A DNA stretch of 64,000 nucleotides. Source: Pseudomonas orientalis. GTDB taxonomy: Bacteria; Pseudomonadota; Gammaproteobacteria; Pseudomonadales; Pseudomonadaceae. The translations under genes were made by a program, and so were the position numbers. The DNA lies in assembly GCF_001439815.1 (NCBI RefSeq), contig NZ_JYLM01000009.1, positions 62,001 through 126,000 of the forward strand, read 5' to 3'. The notes under the pieces were generated by a model. It was not told where the DNA came from. It did no database searches and was given only the letters and a program-made list of their open reading frames with translations. Shown here in pieces: positions 50,606 through 60,105 of the stretch; position 1 is the first letter of the stretch; every line of letters starts with the position of its first letter.

Positions 50606-51625
50606 TCATTTCCTCGGGTCGAAGGCGTCACGAGCGGACTCGCCGATAAATACCAGCAGGCTCAACATGATCGCCAGCACGGCGAACGCACTCATGCCCA
50701 GCCACGGCGCCTGCAGGTTGGATTTGCCCTGGGCCACCAGTTCGCCCAGTGACGGCGAGCCGGCCGGCAGGCCGAAACCCAGGAAGTCCAGGGCGGTGAG
50801 GGTGCCGATGGCGCCCGTGAGGATGAACGGCATGAAGGTCATGGTCGAGACCATCGCGTTGGGCAGGATATGGCGGAACATGATCGCGCCGTTCTGCATG
50901 CCCAGTGCACGGGCCGCGCGCACGTACTCGAGGTTGCGCCCGCGCAGGAACTCGGCGCGTACCACGTCCACCAGGCTCATCCACGAGAACAGCAGCATGA
51001 TGCCCAAAAGCCACCAGAAGTTGGGCTGCACGAAACTGGCAAGAATGATCAGCAGGTACAGCACCGGCAACCCGGACCAGATCTCCAGGAAGCGTTGCCC
51101 GGCCAGGTCCACCCAGCCGCCATAGAACCCCTGCAGGGCACCTGCGATCACGCCGATGATCGAGCTGAGCACGGTCAGCGTCAGCGCGAACAGCACCGAC
51201 ACGCGAAACCCATAGATGACCCGCGCCAGGACATCGCGGCCCTGGTCATCGGTGCCCAGCAGATTGACGCCCGACGGTGGCGCGGGCGCCGGCACCTTCA
51301 GGTCGTAGTTGATGCTCTGGTAGCTGAACGGGATCGGTGCCCACAAGGTCCAGGCATCCTTGGCCTTGAGCAGTTCCTGGATATACGGGCTCTTGTAGTT
51401 GGCTTCCAGTGGGAACTCGCCGCCGAAGGTGGTCTCCGGGTAGCGCTTGAGCGCCGGGAAATACCAGTCGCCGTCGAAGTGCACGGCCAGCGGCTTGTCG
51501 TTGGCGATCAATTCGGCGCCCAGGCTCATCACGAACAGGATCAGGAACAGCCACAGCGACCACCAGCCACGCTTGTTGGCCTTGAACCGCTCGAACCGGC
51601 GGCGATTGAGGGGGGACAGGTTCAT
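50606..51625 (-). CDS. nppC: Peptide ABC transporter permease (YejE-like)
   Basis: A 339-residue inner-membrane permease with an N-terminal cytoplasmic segment (RRRFERFKANKRGWWSLWLF), a long periplasmic insertion after the first helix as in YejE, and a BPD_transp_1 core with the EAA-type loop (ARALGMQNGAIMFRHILPNA). It pairs with NppB to form the channel. It lies 1 bp after nppB and 1 bp before nppD. Confidence 0.87.
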   Translation of the reverse strand: MNLSPLNRRRFERFKANKRGWWSLWLFLILFVMSLGAELIANDKPLAVHFDGDWYFPALKRYPETTFGGEFPLEANYKSPYIQELLKAKDAWTLWAPIPFSYQSINYDLKVPAPAPPSGVNLLGTDDQGRDVLARVIYGFRVSVLFALTLTVLSSIIGVIAGALQGFYGGWVDLAGQRFLEIWSGLPVLYLLIILASFVQPNFWWLLGIMLLFSWMSLVDVVRAEFLRGRNLEYVRAARALGMQNGAIMFRHILPNAMVSTMTFMPFILTGAIGTLTALDFLGFGLPAGSPSLGELVAQGKSNLQAPWLGMSAFAVLAIMLSLLVFIGESARDAFDPRK

Positions 51626-51626
51626 C

Positions 51627-52703
51627 TCAATGCTCCCGGCTGGCGAAGTCGATACGCGGATCGACCAGGGTGTAGGTGAGGTCGCCGATCAGTTTCACGA
51701 TCAGCCCCAGCAGGGTGAAGATAAACAGCGTACCGAACACCACCGGGTAGTCACGATTGATCGCCGCCTCAAAGCTCATCAGGCCGAGGCCGTCGAGGGA
51801 GAAGATCACTTCCACCAGCAGGGAACCGGTAAAGAAAATACCGATAAAGGCCGAGGGGAAACCGGCGATCACCAGCAGCATCGCATTGCGAAACACATGG
51901 CCGTAGAGCACGCGGTGGTTGGTCAGGCCCTTGGCCTTGGCGGTGACCACGTACTGTTTGTTGATCTCGTCGAGAAAGCTGTTCTTGGTCAGCAGGGTCA
52001 TGGTGGCGAAGTTGCCGATCACCAGGGCGGTCACGGGCAGGGCCAGGTGCCAGAAGTAATCGAGAATTTTGCCGCCCCAGCTCAATTCGTCGAAGTTGTT
52101 GGACGTGAGTCCGCGCAAGGGGAACCAGTCCAGGTAACTGCCGCCGGCAAACACCACGATCAGCAGGATAGCGAACAGGAACGCAGGGATCGCATAGCCG
52201 ACGATGATTGCCGAGCTGGTCCACACGTCGAAGTGACTGCCGTGGCGCGTGGCCTTGGCGATGCCCAGGGGGATCGACACCAGGTACATGATCAGGGTGC
52301 TCCACAACCCGAGAGAGATGGAGACCGGCATCTTCTCCTTGATCAGGTCGATGACCTTGGCGTCACGGAAAAAACTGTCGCCGAAATCCAGTCGGGCGTA
52401 GTTCTTGACCATAATCCACAAGCGTTCCGGCGCGGACTTGTCGAAGCCGTACATTTTCTCGATTTCCTTGATCAGCGCCGGGTCCAGGCCCTGGGCGCCA
52501 CGGTAGCTGCTGGAGCCGGCCACCGAGACTTCGGCGCCGCCGCCGGCAATGCGGCTGGTGGCGCCGTCAAAGCCTTCAAGCTTGGCGATCATCTGTTCCA
52601 CCGGGCCCCCTGGGGCGGCCTGGATGATCACGAAGTTGATCAGCAGGATCCCGAACAGCGTAGGGATGATCAGCAATAGGCGACGAACAATGTAGGCCAG
52701 CAT
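51627..52703 (-). CDS. nppB: Peptide ABC transporter permease (YejB-like)
   Basis: A 358-residue inner-membrane permease beginning MLAYIVRRLLLIIPTLFGIL, typical of DppB/YejB proteins, with a large periplasmic loop after the first helix and the EAA loop AKAKGLTNHRVLYGHVFRNA near residue 240-260. It starts directly after the nppA2 stop, with no gap. Confidence 0.88.
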   Translation of the reverse strand: MLAYIVRRLLLIIPTLFGILLINFVIIQAAPGGPVEQMIAKLEGFDGATSRIAGGGAEVSVAGSSSYRGAQGLDPALIKEIEKMYGFDKSAPERLWIMVKNYARLDFGDSFFRDAKVIDLIKEKMPVSISLGLWSTLIMYLVSIPLGIAKATRHGSHFDVWTSSAIIVGYAIPAFLFAILLIVVFAGGSYLDWFPLRGLTSNNFDELSWGGKILDYFWHLALPVTALVIGNFATMTLLTKNSFLDEINKQYVVTAKAKGLTNHRVLYGHVFRNAMLLVIAGFPSAFIGIFFTGSLLVEVIFSLDGLGLMSFEAAINRDYPVVFGTLFIFTLLGLIVKLIGDLTYTLVDPRIDFASREH

Positions 52704-54542
52704 TCAATCGCCTCCGCTCGCCGCTTCGGCGCTTTGTGTGGTGTCCAGGGGAACGGCCGGTTTGACGTCGGGTTTGGCCCACCAGGTGGCGGTGCCGACG
52801 TCATAGCGCGGCGAGACGTTCGGGTGGCCGAGGTGGTCCCAGTACGCCACGCGGAAGGTCTTGATGTGCCAGTTGGGGATCACGTAGTAGCCAAACTGCA
52901 GCACGCGATCCAGGGCCCTGGCGTGGGCGATCAGGCTTTTGCGCGAGTCGGCGTCGATCAGTTGCTCGACCAGTTGGTCCACGGCGGGGTCCTTGAGCCC
53001 CATGTAGTTGCGGCTGCCCGGTTTGTCGGCGCTGGACGATTTCCAGAACTCGCGCTGCTCGTTACCCGGTGAAGTGGATTGCGGAAAGCTGCCCACCAGC
53101 ATGTCGAAATCCCGCGAGCGCAGGCGGTTGACGAACTGCGACACGTCGACCCGGCGAATCACCAGGTCGATGCCCAGGTCGGCCAGGTTGCGCTTGAACG
53201 GCAACAGGATTCGCTCGAACTCGGTCTGGGCCAGCAGGAACTCGATGGTCACCGGTTTGCCGGTGGTGTCGACCATTTTGTCGTCGACGATTTTCCAGCC
53301 GGCCTCCTGCAGCAACTGATAGGCCTGGCGCTGCTGCGCCCGGATCATGCCGCTGCCGTCGGTTCTGGACGGCTCGAAGGCCTGGGTGAAGACGTCGGCG
53401 GGGATCTTGTCGCGCAGCGGTTCAAGAATGGCCAGTTCATCCGGGCCGGGCAAGCCGGTGGCGGCCATTTCCGAGTTCTCGAAGTAACTGCGGGTGCGGG
53501 TGTAGGCGCCGTTGAACAACTGTTTGTTGCTCCATTCGAAATCCAGCAACAGGCTGATGGCCTTGCGCACCCGTACGTCCTGGAACATCGGTTTGCGCGT
53601 GTTGAACACGAAACCCTGCATCCCGGTGGGGTTGCCGTTGGGGATTTCTTCCTTGATCAAGCGGCCCTGGGCCACCGCCGGAATGTTGTAGGCGTTGGCC
53701 CAGTTTTTCGCGCTGAACTCCAGCCAGTAGTCAAACTGCCCGGCTTTCAGTGCTTCCAGGGACACCGTGCTGTCGCGGTAATAATCGGTGATACGGTTAT
53801 CGAAGTTATAGAAACCCTTGGCCACCGGCAGGTCCTTGGCCCAGTAGTCCTTGACCCGCTCGTAGCGAATCATGCGCCCGGCCTTGACCTCGGCCACCTT
53901 GTACGGGCCGCTGCCCAGCGGTATTTCAAGATTGCCTTTGGAAAAGTCGCGGCTGGCCCACCAGTGCTTGGGCAGCACCGGCAATTGCCCGAGGATCAGT
54001 GGCAGCTCACGGTTGTTGGTGCGCTTGAACTTGAACAGCACCCGAAGCGGGTCTTCGGCGATCACTTCATCCACGTCGGCGTAGTAGGTGCGGTAGAGCG
54101 GGGTGCCGTCCTTGATCAGGGTCTGGAAGGTAAACACCACGTCTTCGGCGCGGATCGGATGGCCGTCATGGAAGCGTGCCTCGGGGCGCAGGTAGAAGCG
54201 CACCCAACTGTTATCCGGGGCCTTCTCGATCTTGCCGGCCACCAGGCCATATTCGGTGATGGGCTCATCCAGGCTCTGCATGGCCAGGGTGTCGTAGATC
54301 AGCGGTAGATTGTCCGCCGGCACGCCTTTGCTGATGTAGGGGTTGAGACTGTCGAAGCCGCCCATGGCCGATTCGCGAAAGGTACCTCCTTTGGGGGCGT
54401 CGGGGTTCACATAGTCGAAGTGCTTGAAGTCGGCGGGGTACTTGGGGGGCTCGTTATAGAGCGTCAACGCATGTTGCGGGGCGGCCTGGACCGCGCCGCA
54501 CAGCAACAGGCCGGCCAATACAGTACTGCGCAAGGACATCAT
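52704..54542 (-). CDS. nppA2: Peptide ABC transporter substrate-binding protein, second copy
   Basis: A 612-residue periplasmic SBP_bac_5 protein with a signal peptide ending GAVQAAPQ. It shares the start pattern of its upstream neighbour (HFDYVNPDAPKGGTFR against HYDWVNPAAPKGGTLR), so the two are tandem paralogues. They presumably bind different peptides or peptide antibiotics and share one membrane complex. Its ATG overlaps the nppA1 stop by 4 bp (ATGA), indicating translational coupling; the frame is open further upstream but inside nppA1. Confidence 0.87.
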   Translation of the reverse strand: MMSLRSTVLAGLLLCGAVQAAPQHALTLYNEPPKYPADFKHFDYVNPDAPKGGTFRESAMGGFDSLNPYISKGVPADNLPLIYDTLAMQSLDEPITEYGLVAGKIEKAPDNSWVRFYLRPEARFHDGHPIRAEDVVFTFQTLIKDGTPLYRTYYADVDEVIAEDPLRVLFKFKRTNNRELPLILGQLPVLPKHWWASRDFSKGNLEIPLGSGPYKVAEVKAGRMIRYERVKDYWAKDLPVAKGFYNFDNRITDYYRDSTVSLEALKAGQFDYWLEFSAKNWANAYNIPAVAQGRLIKEEIPNGNPTGMQGFVFNTRKPMFQDVRVRKAISLLLDFEWSNKQLFNGAYTRTRSYFENSEMAATGLPGPDELAILEPLRDKIPADVFTQAFEPSRTDGSGMIRAQQRQAYQLLQEAGWKIVDDKMVDTTGKPVTIEFLLAQTEFERILLPFKRNLADLGIDLVIRRVDVSQFVNRLRSRDFDMLVGSFPQSTSPGNEQREFWKSSSADKPGSRNYMGLKDPAVDQLVEQLIDADSRKSLIAHARALDRVLQFGYYVIPNWHIKTFRVAYWDHLGHPNVSPRYDVGTATWWAKPDVKPAVPLDTTQSAEAASGGD

Positions 54543-56368
54543 TGGGCTTTCTCCGAAGCTTTCAGCCACCACGCGCTCAAGCCCAGGCTGTAGGGCGGCG
54601 TGGTGACGAAGGCGAACCGGTTGCGGTACGCCAGGCGATGATAGTTGAGGTACCAGTTGGGAATGCTGTAATGCTGCCAGAGCAGCACCCGGTCCAGGGC
54701 GCGACCGGCGGCCAGTTGTTCTTCGCGGGTCTTTGCCGCGAGCAGTTGTTCGAGCAGGTGATCGACCACGGGGTTGGCGATGCCCGCGTAATTCTTGCTG
54801 CCCTTGATGGTGGCCTGACTGGAGTGGAAGTACTGCCATTGTTCCAGCCCGGGGCTGAGGGTCTGGTTGAGCGTGATCAGGACCATGTCGAAGTCGAACT
54901 GATCCAGGCGCTGCTTGTACTGTGCGCGGTCGACGGTGCGCAGGCGCGCGTCGATGCCAATGCTGATCAGGTTCTCGACATAGGGCTGCAGGATGCGCTC
55001 CAGGTTCGGGTTGACCAGCAGGATTTCCAGGCGCAGCGGTTGCCCGTCCTTGTTCAGCAGGCGTTGGCCGGACAGCTTCCAGCCGGCCTCGCCAAGCAGG
55101 GCCAGGGCGTGGCGCAGGGTTTCGCGCGGGATGCCGCGACCGTCGGTCTGCGGCAGGTTGAAGGCTTGGGTCAACAGATTGACCGGCAGTTGCTCGCGAT
55201 AGGGCGAGAGCATCAGCCACTCGTGGCCGACCGGGACGCCCGTGGCCGAGAACTCGCTGTTGGGGTAGTAGCTCAAGGCGCGTTTGTAGGCGTTGCTGAA
55301 CAGGGTGCGGTTGGTCCATTCGAAGTCGAACATCAACCCCAGGGCTTCGCGCACTTTTGTCTGGCTGAAGGCCGGTCGCCGAGTGTTCATGAACAGGCCC
55401 TGGCTCTGGGTGGGGATCCGGTGGGCGATCTGCGCCTTGATGACCTCGCCGCGATTCACCGCAGGAAAGTGGTAGCCGGTGACCCAGTTCTTGGCCTGGT
55501 GCTCGATGTAAATGTCGAATTCGCCCGCCTTGAAGGCTTCAAAGGCGACGTCGCTGTCGCGGTAGAACTCCACCTCGACCTTGTTGTAGTTATACAGCCC
55601 CTGGTTGACCGGCAGGTCCTTGCCCCAGTAATCCTTGACCCGTTCGAACACCAGCTGGCGGCCAGGGGTGACCTTGCTGATGCGGTACGGCCCGCTGCCC
55701 AGCGGCGGTTCGAAGGTGGTGGCCTTGAAGTCGCGATTCTTCCAGTAATGCTGGGGCAGCACCGGCAGCTCACCCAGGCGCAGGATCAGCAGCGGGTTGC
55801 CTGCGCGCTTGAAGACAAAGCGTATGCGATGGCGATTGAGCACATCGACCCGCGCCACTTCCTGCAGGTTGGTGCGGTATTGCGGGTGGCCTTCGGTGAG
55901 CAAGGTGCGATAGGAAAATGCCACGTCATCGGCGGTAATCGGCGTGCCATCGTGAAAGCGCGCCTCGTGGCGCAGGTTGAACACCACCCAGCTGCGGTCC
56001 TCGCTGTACTCCACCGATTGGGCAATCAGGCCGTAGCTGGACGTAGGTTCATCGCCGGACGTGGCGTACTGGCCGGTGCCGACCATCAGCGGTTCGTTCA
56101 GCTCATTGACGCCATACTGCAGGAAGTTTGCCGTGGAAACCGGGCTGGTGCCCTTGAAGGTATAAGGATTGAGGGTGTCGAACGTGCCAAAGGCCATCAC
56201 CCGCAGCGTGCCGCCTTTGGGCGCTGCAGGGTTTACCCAATCGTAGTGGGTGAATTTGGCCGGGTACTTGAGCGTGCCGAACTGCGCGTAACCGTGGCTC
56301 TCGGTAATCGTCGCGTTCGCCGCAAAGCTCAAGGCCAGACTTATTAGTAGAAGGAGGGGACGCTTCAA
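54539..56368 (-). CDS. nppA1: Peptide ABC transporter substrate-binding protein, first copy
   Basis: A 609-residue periplasmic SBP_bac_5 (YejA-like) protein with a signal peptide ending SFAANA. Segments such as TLNPYTFKGTSPVSTANFLQ and VFNLRHEARFHDGTPIT are typical of oligopeptide-binding proteins. It is the first gene of the five-gene operon and is preceded by the second 500-bp repeat element, so the promoter lies in or beyond that element's left end. The opposite strand has a 601-codon open frame that I treat as a shadow. Confidence 0.88.
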   Translation of the reverse strand: MKRPLLLLISLALSFAANATITESHGYAQFGTLKYPAKFTHYDWVNPAAPKGGTLRVMAFGTFDTLNPYTFKGTSPVSTANFLQYGVNELNEPLMVGTGQYATSGDEPTSSYGLIAQSVEYSEDRSWVVFNLRHEARFHDGTPITADDVAFSYRTLLTEGHPQYRTNLQEVARVDVLNRHRIRFVFKRAGNPLLILRLGELPVLPQHYWKNRDFKATTFEPPLGSGPYRISKVTPGRQLVFERVKDYWGKDLPVNQGLYNYNKVEVEFYRDSDVAFEAFKAGEFDIYIEHQAKNWVTGYHFPAVNRGEVIKAQIAHRIPTQSQGLFMNTRRPAFSQTKVREALGLMFDFEWTNRTLFSNAYKRALSYYPNSEFSATGVPVGHEWLMLSPYREQLPVNLLTQAFNLPQTDGRGIPRETLRHALALLGEAGWKLSGQRLLNKDGQPLRLEILLVNPNLERILQPYVENLISIGIDARLRTVDRAQYKQRLDQFDFDMVLITLNQTLSPGLEQWQYFHSSQATIKGSKNYAGIANPVVDHLLEQLLAAKTREEQLAAGRALDRVLLWQHYSIPNWYLNYHRLAYRNRFAFVTTPPYSLGLSAWWLKASEKAQ

Positions 56369-56461
56369 GTCAGAGTTCCGATCCGGGCGGCTTGGGCTTT
56401 ATGATCGGTACAGTAACAGCTTGTTCCGGATGGAAAAAGCCAGTTGGGACGATGGAGATCA
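56369..56461. other. Short promoter region of the npp operon
   Basis: Only 93 bp separate the nppA1 start from the repeat element, and this is where its promoter should lie. I see no clear hexamers on the reverse strand. The segment next to the element (GATGGAGATCA) is shared with the left flank of copy 1. Confidence 0.35.
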
Positions 56462-56961
56462 ATGTGGGAGGGGGCTTGCCCCCGATGGCGACCATAGGGC
56501 CGACCAAGATGCTGGATCAGACCGAGTACATATCCGTTTCTGCGGTAACGGCTGCTATGGGTTCCGCTTTTACAGCGGCTCACTTTTGAAAAGCCGGAAT
56601 GCCGGCCCAGTCAAAAGTAAGCAAAACGCTCTTGCCCCACCACTCGGCACCTCGCTTAGGCTCGGTGTGCCCTCTCTCCGGCTTGAATCCGTGGGCCGCC
56701 GCAATGGGCCATCCATGACCCAGTGCGGCTAACCCGGCGTCCTGCCGGGTTACCCACGGATTCAAGCCTGCGTTCGGCCAGCGTGGTTAACGGGGCGCCC
56801 AAGATCAAAAGCAGATCAAGAGCGACTCGCTTCGCATCGTGGTTACCGTCGGCTGCTACGGTCTGAAACGTTGTGTAGATACCTATGCCCCGATAGCATT
56901 CAGCCAGACACAGATGCGCAAGCTGACACACTGCAATCGGGGGCAAGCCCCCTCCCACATT
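56462..56961. repeat. REP-bounded ~500-bp repeat element, copy 2
   Basis: Same build and orientation as 40118-40615: left REP arm, about 430 bp of related sequence, right inverted REP arm. The central stem is eroded here: only 16 bp pair (56680-56695 with 56753-56768), because the left arm reads CTCTCTCC where copy 1 has CGAACGCA-type sequence. The inner hairpins AACCCGGC/GCCGGGTT and CCGCAATGGGCC-type remain. The GATCAA units are reduced. It lies between the npp operon and mltD, which point the same way. Confidence 0.85.
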
Positions 56962-56984
56962 AGCTCTTCGGTGTGCTTGAGGCC

Positions 56985-58385
56985 TTATCGTGGCCCCGAC
57001 ACCACCAGCATCTGACCGGGCTTCAACGCCTGGCCGGTACGCGGGTTCCAGCGCTTGAGGTGTTGCATCTCGACGTTGAAACGCTTGGCGACCATGTACA
57101 GCGAGTCGCCTTTCTTGACCTTGTACTGCACCGGCTTTGCTGCGGCGGCTTTGCGCATGTCCTGCATCACCAGGGTCTGGCCGACCTTGAGGGCCTGGCC
57201 GTTGAGCTTGTTCCAGCGCTGCAGGTCGTGCACATCGACCTTGTTGGCCTTGGCGATCAGCGTGAGGTTGTCACCGGTGCGCACCTTGTAGCTGCGGGTC
57301 CGCCCGGCAACCGCCTTGGTCTCGACTTCGTCGAACACCGGCTTTTTCGGACGCATGCTCAACAGCTCTTCGGGCTTCATCGTCGACAGGGTGCTGGTGA
57401 GCAGTTGCGCCTTGGAGGTGGGTACCAGCAGATGCTGGGGGCCATCCAGGGTGGTGCGTTGTTTCAGGGCCGGGTTGAGCTGGAACAGCTCGTCTTCATC
57501 GATTTCCGCCAGCGCGGCGACCCGGGACAGGTCCATGCTTTGCTTGACTTCAACCACTTCGAAATATGGCGTGTTGGCGATCGGGTTCAGGTTGACGCCG
57601 TAGGCCTCGGGGGCCAGCACCACCTGGGACAGCGCCAGGAATTTGGGCACGTAGTCCTTGGTTTCCTGGGGCAGCGGCAGGTTCCAGTAATCGGTCGGCA
57701 GGCCGAGCTTTTCGTTGCGCTCGATGGCCCGGCTGACCGTACCTTCACCCGCATTGTAGGCCGCCAGGGCCAGCAGCCAGTCGCCGTTGAACATGTCATG
57801 CAGACGGGTCAGGTAGTCCAGGGCGGCGGTGGTGGAGGCGGTGATGTCGCGGCGGCCATCGTAGGCGCGGGTCTGGCGCAGGTTGAAGTAACGTCCGGTG
57901 GAGGGGATGAACTGCCACAAGCCGACCGCATCGCTGCGCGAATAGGCCATTGGGTTGTAGGCACTTTCAATCACCGGCAGCAGCGCCAGCTCCAGGGGCA
58001 TGTTGCGTTCTTCAAGGCGTTCGACGATGTAATGAATGTAGAGGCTGCCGCGTTCTCCGGCGTTCTCCAGGAAGGAGGGGTTGCTGGCGAACCACAGGCG
58101 CTGTTGCTCGATGCGTGGGTTGACGCCGACGCCGTCCTGCAATTGAAAGCCCCGACGCATGCGTTCCCAGACATCCTGGGGCACTTCGGGGCTGGGCTTC
58201 TCTGAGAGCCAGATAGGTTTTTGCTTGATCTTGGCAGCAAGATTGGGTTTGGGTTGCACGGTGGATTGTGCAGCGTAATGAGTCGATTGGCAGCCCGCCA
58301 GAGTTGCGGAAACGGCCACCGCCACGGCTTGAGCCAGGCGGGTCAATGCGTCTGAAGAAATGGATTTACGAATAGATGACGACAT
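56985..58385 (-). CDS. mltD: Membrane-bound lytic murein transglycosylase D
   Basis: A 466-residue outer-membrane lipoprotein that cleaves peptidoglycan glycan strands with 1,6-anhydro product. A lipoprotein signal ends at LAGCQS. The SLT domain (about residues 100-260) has the catalytic Glu in LLPVIESAYNP and ALAAYNAGEG. Two C-terminal LysM domains are visible (YKVRTGDNLTLIAKANKV and YKVKKGDSLYMVAKRFNV). ATG 58385 is the usual start for this family; an in-frame ATG lies eight codons earlier. It is followed on the same side by gloB upstream. Confidence 0.92.
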   Translation of the reverse strand: MSSSIRKSISSDALTRLAQAVAVAVSATLAGCQSTHYAAQSTVQPKPNLAAKIKQKPIWLSEKPSPEVPQDVWERMRRGFQLQDGVGVNPRIEQQRLWFASNPSFLENAGERGSLYIHYIVERLEERNMPLELALLPVIESAYNPMAYSRSDAVGLWQFIPSTGRYFNLRQTRAYDGRRDITASTTAALDYLTRLHDMFNGDWLLALAAYNAGEGTVSRAIERNEKLGLPTDYWNLPLPQETKDYVPKFLALSQVVLAPEAYGVNLNPIANTPYFEVVEVKQSMDLSRVAALAEIDEDELFQLNPALKQRTTLDGPQHLLVPTSKAQLLTSTLSTMKPEELLSMRPKKPVFDEVETKAVAGRTRSYKVRTGDNLTLIAKANKVDVHDLQRWNKLNGQALKVGQTLVMQDMRKAAAAKPVQYKVKKGDSLYMVAKRFNVEMQHLKRWNPRTGQALKPGQMLVVSGPR

Positions 58386-58483
58386 TGGCTGGAAGTAAGT
58401 TCCGGGCAAAAATGTCGGGCGATTCTAGAAAGCGCTTCGGTTCCGGTCAACCATTCAGAAATTTCGTATCAGATTGCTTCCGC

Positions 58484-59251
58484 TTAGAACTTATCTTTCC
58501 AGGCCCTCAAGCTAGCAAACACCTCGGCCCCAGAGCGGTTGTCGCGTCCATTCCGTTCGTCCGCTTTTTGTTTAACGGATGTTTCAGAGGTGCGCAGAAA
58601 AGGGTTAGTACGTTTTTCAAGCGCCAGATTGGACGGCAGCGTCATCTCGCCACGGGCCCGCAACTGGGCGACCTGCTCCACCCGTTCAGCGATGTCGGCA
58701 TTGTGCGGTTCCACGGCTTGGGCAAACTTGAGGTTACTTTGTGTGTATTCGTGCGTGCAGTACACCAGGGTGTCGGCGGGCAGGGCGGCCAGGCGCTCGA
58801 GCGAGGTATGCATCTGCTCCGGCGTGCCTTCGAACAGGCGACCGCAACCGGCGGCAAACAGCGTGTCGCCACACAGCAACACGCCTTGATGGTAATAAGC
58901 GATATGGCCGAGTGTGTGGCCGGGCACCTCGTACACAGCAAAGTCCCAGCCGAGCACGGTGATGTGGTCGTTGTCCTGCAAGCCGGTGTCCCGTGCGGGG
59001 ATGTTTTCGTTCGCGGGGCCGTAGACCTTGGCGCCCGTCAGCTTCTTGAGTTGCTCGACGCCGCCGACATGATCATGGTGATGGTGAGTGACCAGGATAT
59101 CGCTGAGCACCCAGGCCGGGTGCTGCTCAAGCCAGGTGAGCACCGGCGCGGCGTCACCGGGGTCGACCACGGCGCAACGTTGGGTTTGCTCATCCTGTAA
59201 CAACCAGATGTAGTTATCGGTGAAGGCGGGCAGGGCACTGATCTGTATCAT
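58484..59251 (-). CDS. gloB: Hydroxyacylglutathione hydrolase (glyoxalase II)
   Basis: Hydrolyses S-D-lactoylglutathione to D-lactate and glutathione, the second step of methylglyoxal detoxification. The 255-residue protein has the beta-lactamase fold with the binuclear metal motif THHHHDHVGG (His56, His58, Asp60, His61) and a HAXD C-terminal domain with RTNPFLR. ATG 59251 was chosen because homology begins MIQISALPAFTDNYIW; the frame upstream is a chance opening. It is divergent from the methyltransferase gene, 65 bp away. Confidence 0.94.
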   Translation of the reverse strand: MIQISALPAFTDNYIWLLQDEQTQRCAVVDPGDAAPVLTWLEQHPAWVLSDILVTHHHHDHVGGVEQLKKLTGAKVYGPANENIPARDTGLQDNDHITVLGWDFAVYEVPGHTLGHIAYYHQGVLLCGDTLFAAGCGRLFEGTPEQMHTSLERLAALPADTLVYCTHEYTQSNLKFAQAVEPHNADIAERVEQVAQLRARGEMTLPSNLALEKRTNPFLRTSETSVKQKADERNGRDNRSGAEVFASLRAWKDKF

Positions 59252-59316
59252 TCTTCGATTCGCCAAGCTGAACACATTGGTGCATCTTAGAACGTCTAGG
59301 CGAATTGGAGAATGCA

Positions 59317-60075
59317 ATGACTGATAAAGCGTTCGCCCAGGCCGATCCCGAGTGGCTGGCTCTGATCGGTGCCGCCCGCGAATGGCTGTCCGGGCCGCTG
59401 GGGCAATTTCTGCTGGATGAAGAACGGCGCATGCTCGACGACGAGCTGGGCCGGTTCTTTGGTGGCTATCTTGTGCATTACGGTCCCTCGGCCGAGTCGC
59501 CCCCGTGCGCACCGCAGGTACAACGCAATGTGCGCCTGGGGGCGCCGTTGCCGGGCGTGGAAATCGTCTGCGAGGAGCAGGCCTGGCCGTTGAGCGAGCA
59601 CGCCGCCGATGTGGTGGTGTTGCAGCACGGCCTGGATTTCTGTCTGTCTCCCCACGGTTTGTTGCGCGAAGCCGCGAGCAGCGTGCGTCCAGGTGGCCAT
59701 TTGCTGATTGTTGGCATCAACCCCTGGAGCTGCTGGGGCCTGCGCCACCTGTTCGCCCAGGACGGCCTGCGCCAGGCACGCTGCATCGCGCCTTCACGGG
59801 TCGGCGACTGGCTGAACCTGCTGGGCTTCGCGCTGGAGAAACGCCGCTTCGGGTGCTATCGTCCGCCGCTTGCGTCCGCCAAGTGGCAGGGCCGCCTTGC
59901 AGGCTGGGAACGCCGCGCAGGGGCCTGGCAACTGTCGGGTGGCGGCTTCTATTTACTGGTGGCGCGCAAGATCGCGGTCGGGCTGCGGCCGGTGCAGCAA
60001 GTGCGCCGCGAACCGCTCGGCAAGCTGGTGCCGATGCCGCTGGCCAAGGTCAACCGCGAACAACGCCAACCGTAA
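59317..60075 (+). CDS. Class I SAM-dependent methyltransferase
   Basis: A 252-residue protein with a methyltransferase-11-like fold. The first half has a charged helical segment (LLDEERRMLDDELGRFFGGY); the region ADVVVLQHGLDFCLSPHGLL then RPGGHLLIVGINPWSCWGLR corresponds to motifs II and III of the fold. The family is conserved next to gloB and rnhA in pseudomonads, and its substrate is unknown. ATG 59317 has GGAG upstream. It precedes rnhA by 30 bp and is likely co-transcribed. Confidence 0.78.
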   Translation: MTDKAFAQADPEWLALIGAAREWLSGPLGQFLLDEERRMLDDELGRFFGGYLVHYGPSAESPPCAPQVQRNVRLGAPLPGVEIVCEEQAWPLSEHAADVVVLQHGLDFCLSPHGLLREAASSVRPGGHLLIVGINPWSCWGLRHLFAQDGLRQARCIAPSRVGDWLNLLGFALEKRRFGCYRPPLASAKWQGRLAGWERRAGAWQLSGGGFYLLVARKIAVGLRPVQQVRREPLGKLVPMPLAKVNREQRQP

Positions 60076-60105
60076 AACCTCTTTTTGATTCAGGCCGAAT
60101 AACCG

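Noticed and set aside
54542..56347. A 601-codon plus-strand open frame opposite nppA1
   Set aside because: Same antisense codon-bias effect; no recognisable domain, and the binding protein on the minus strand is complete.
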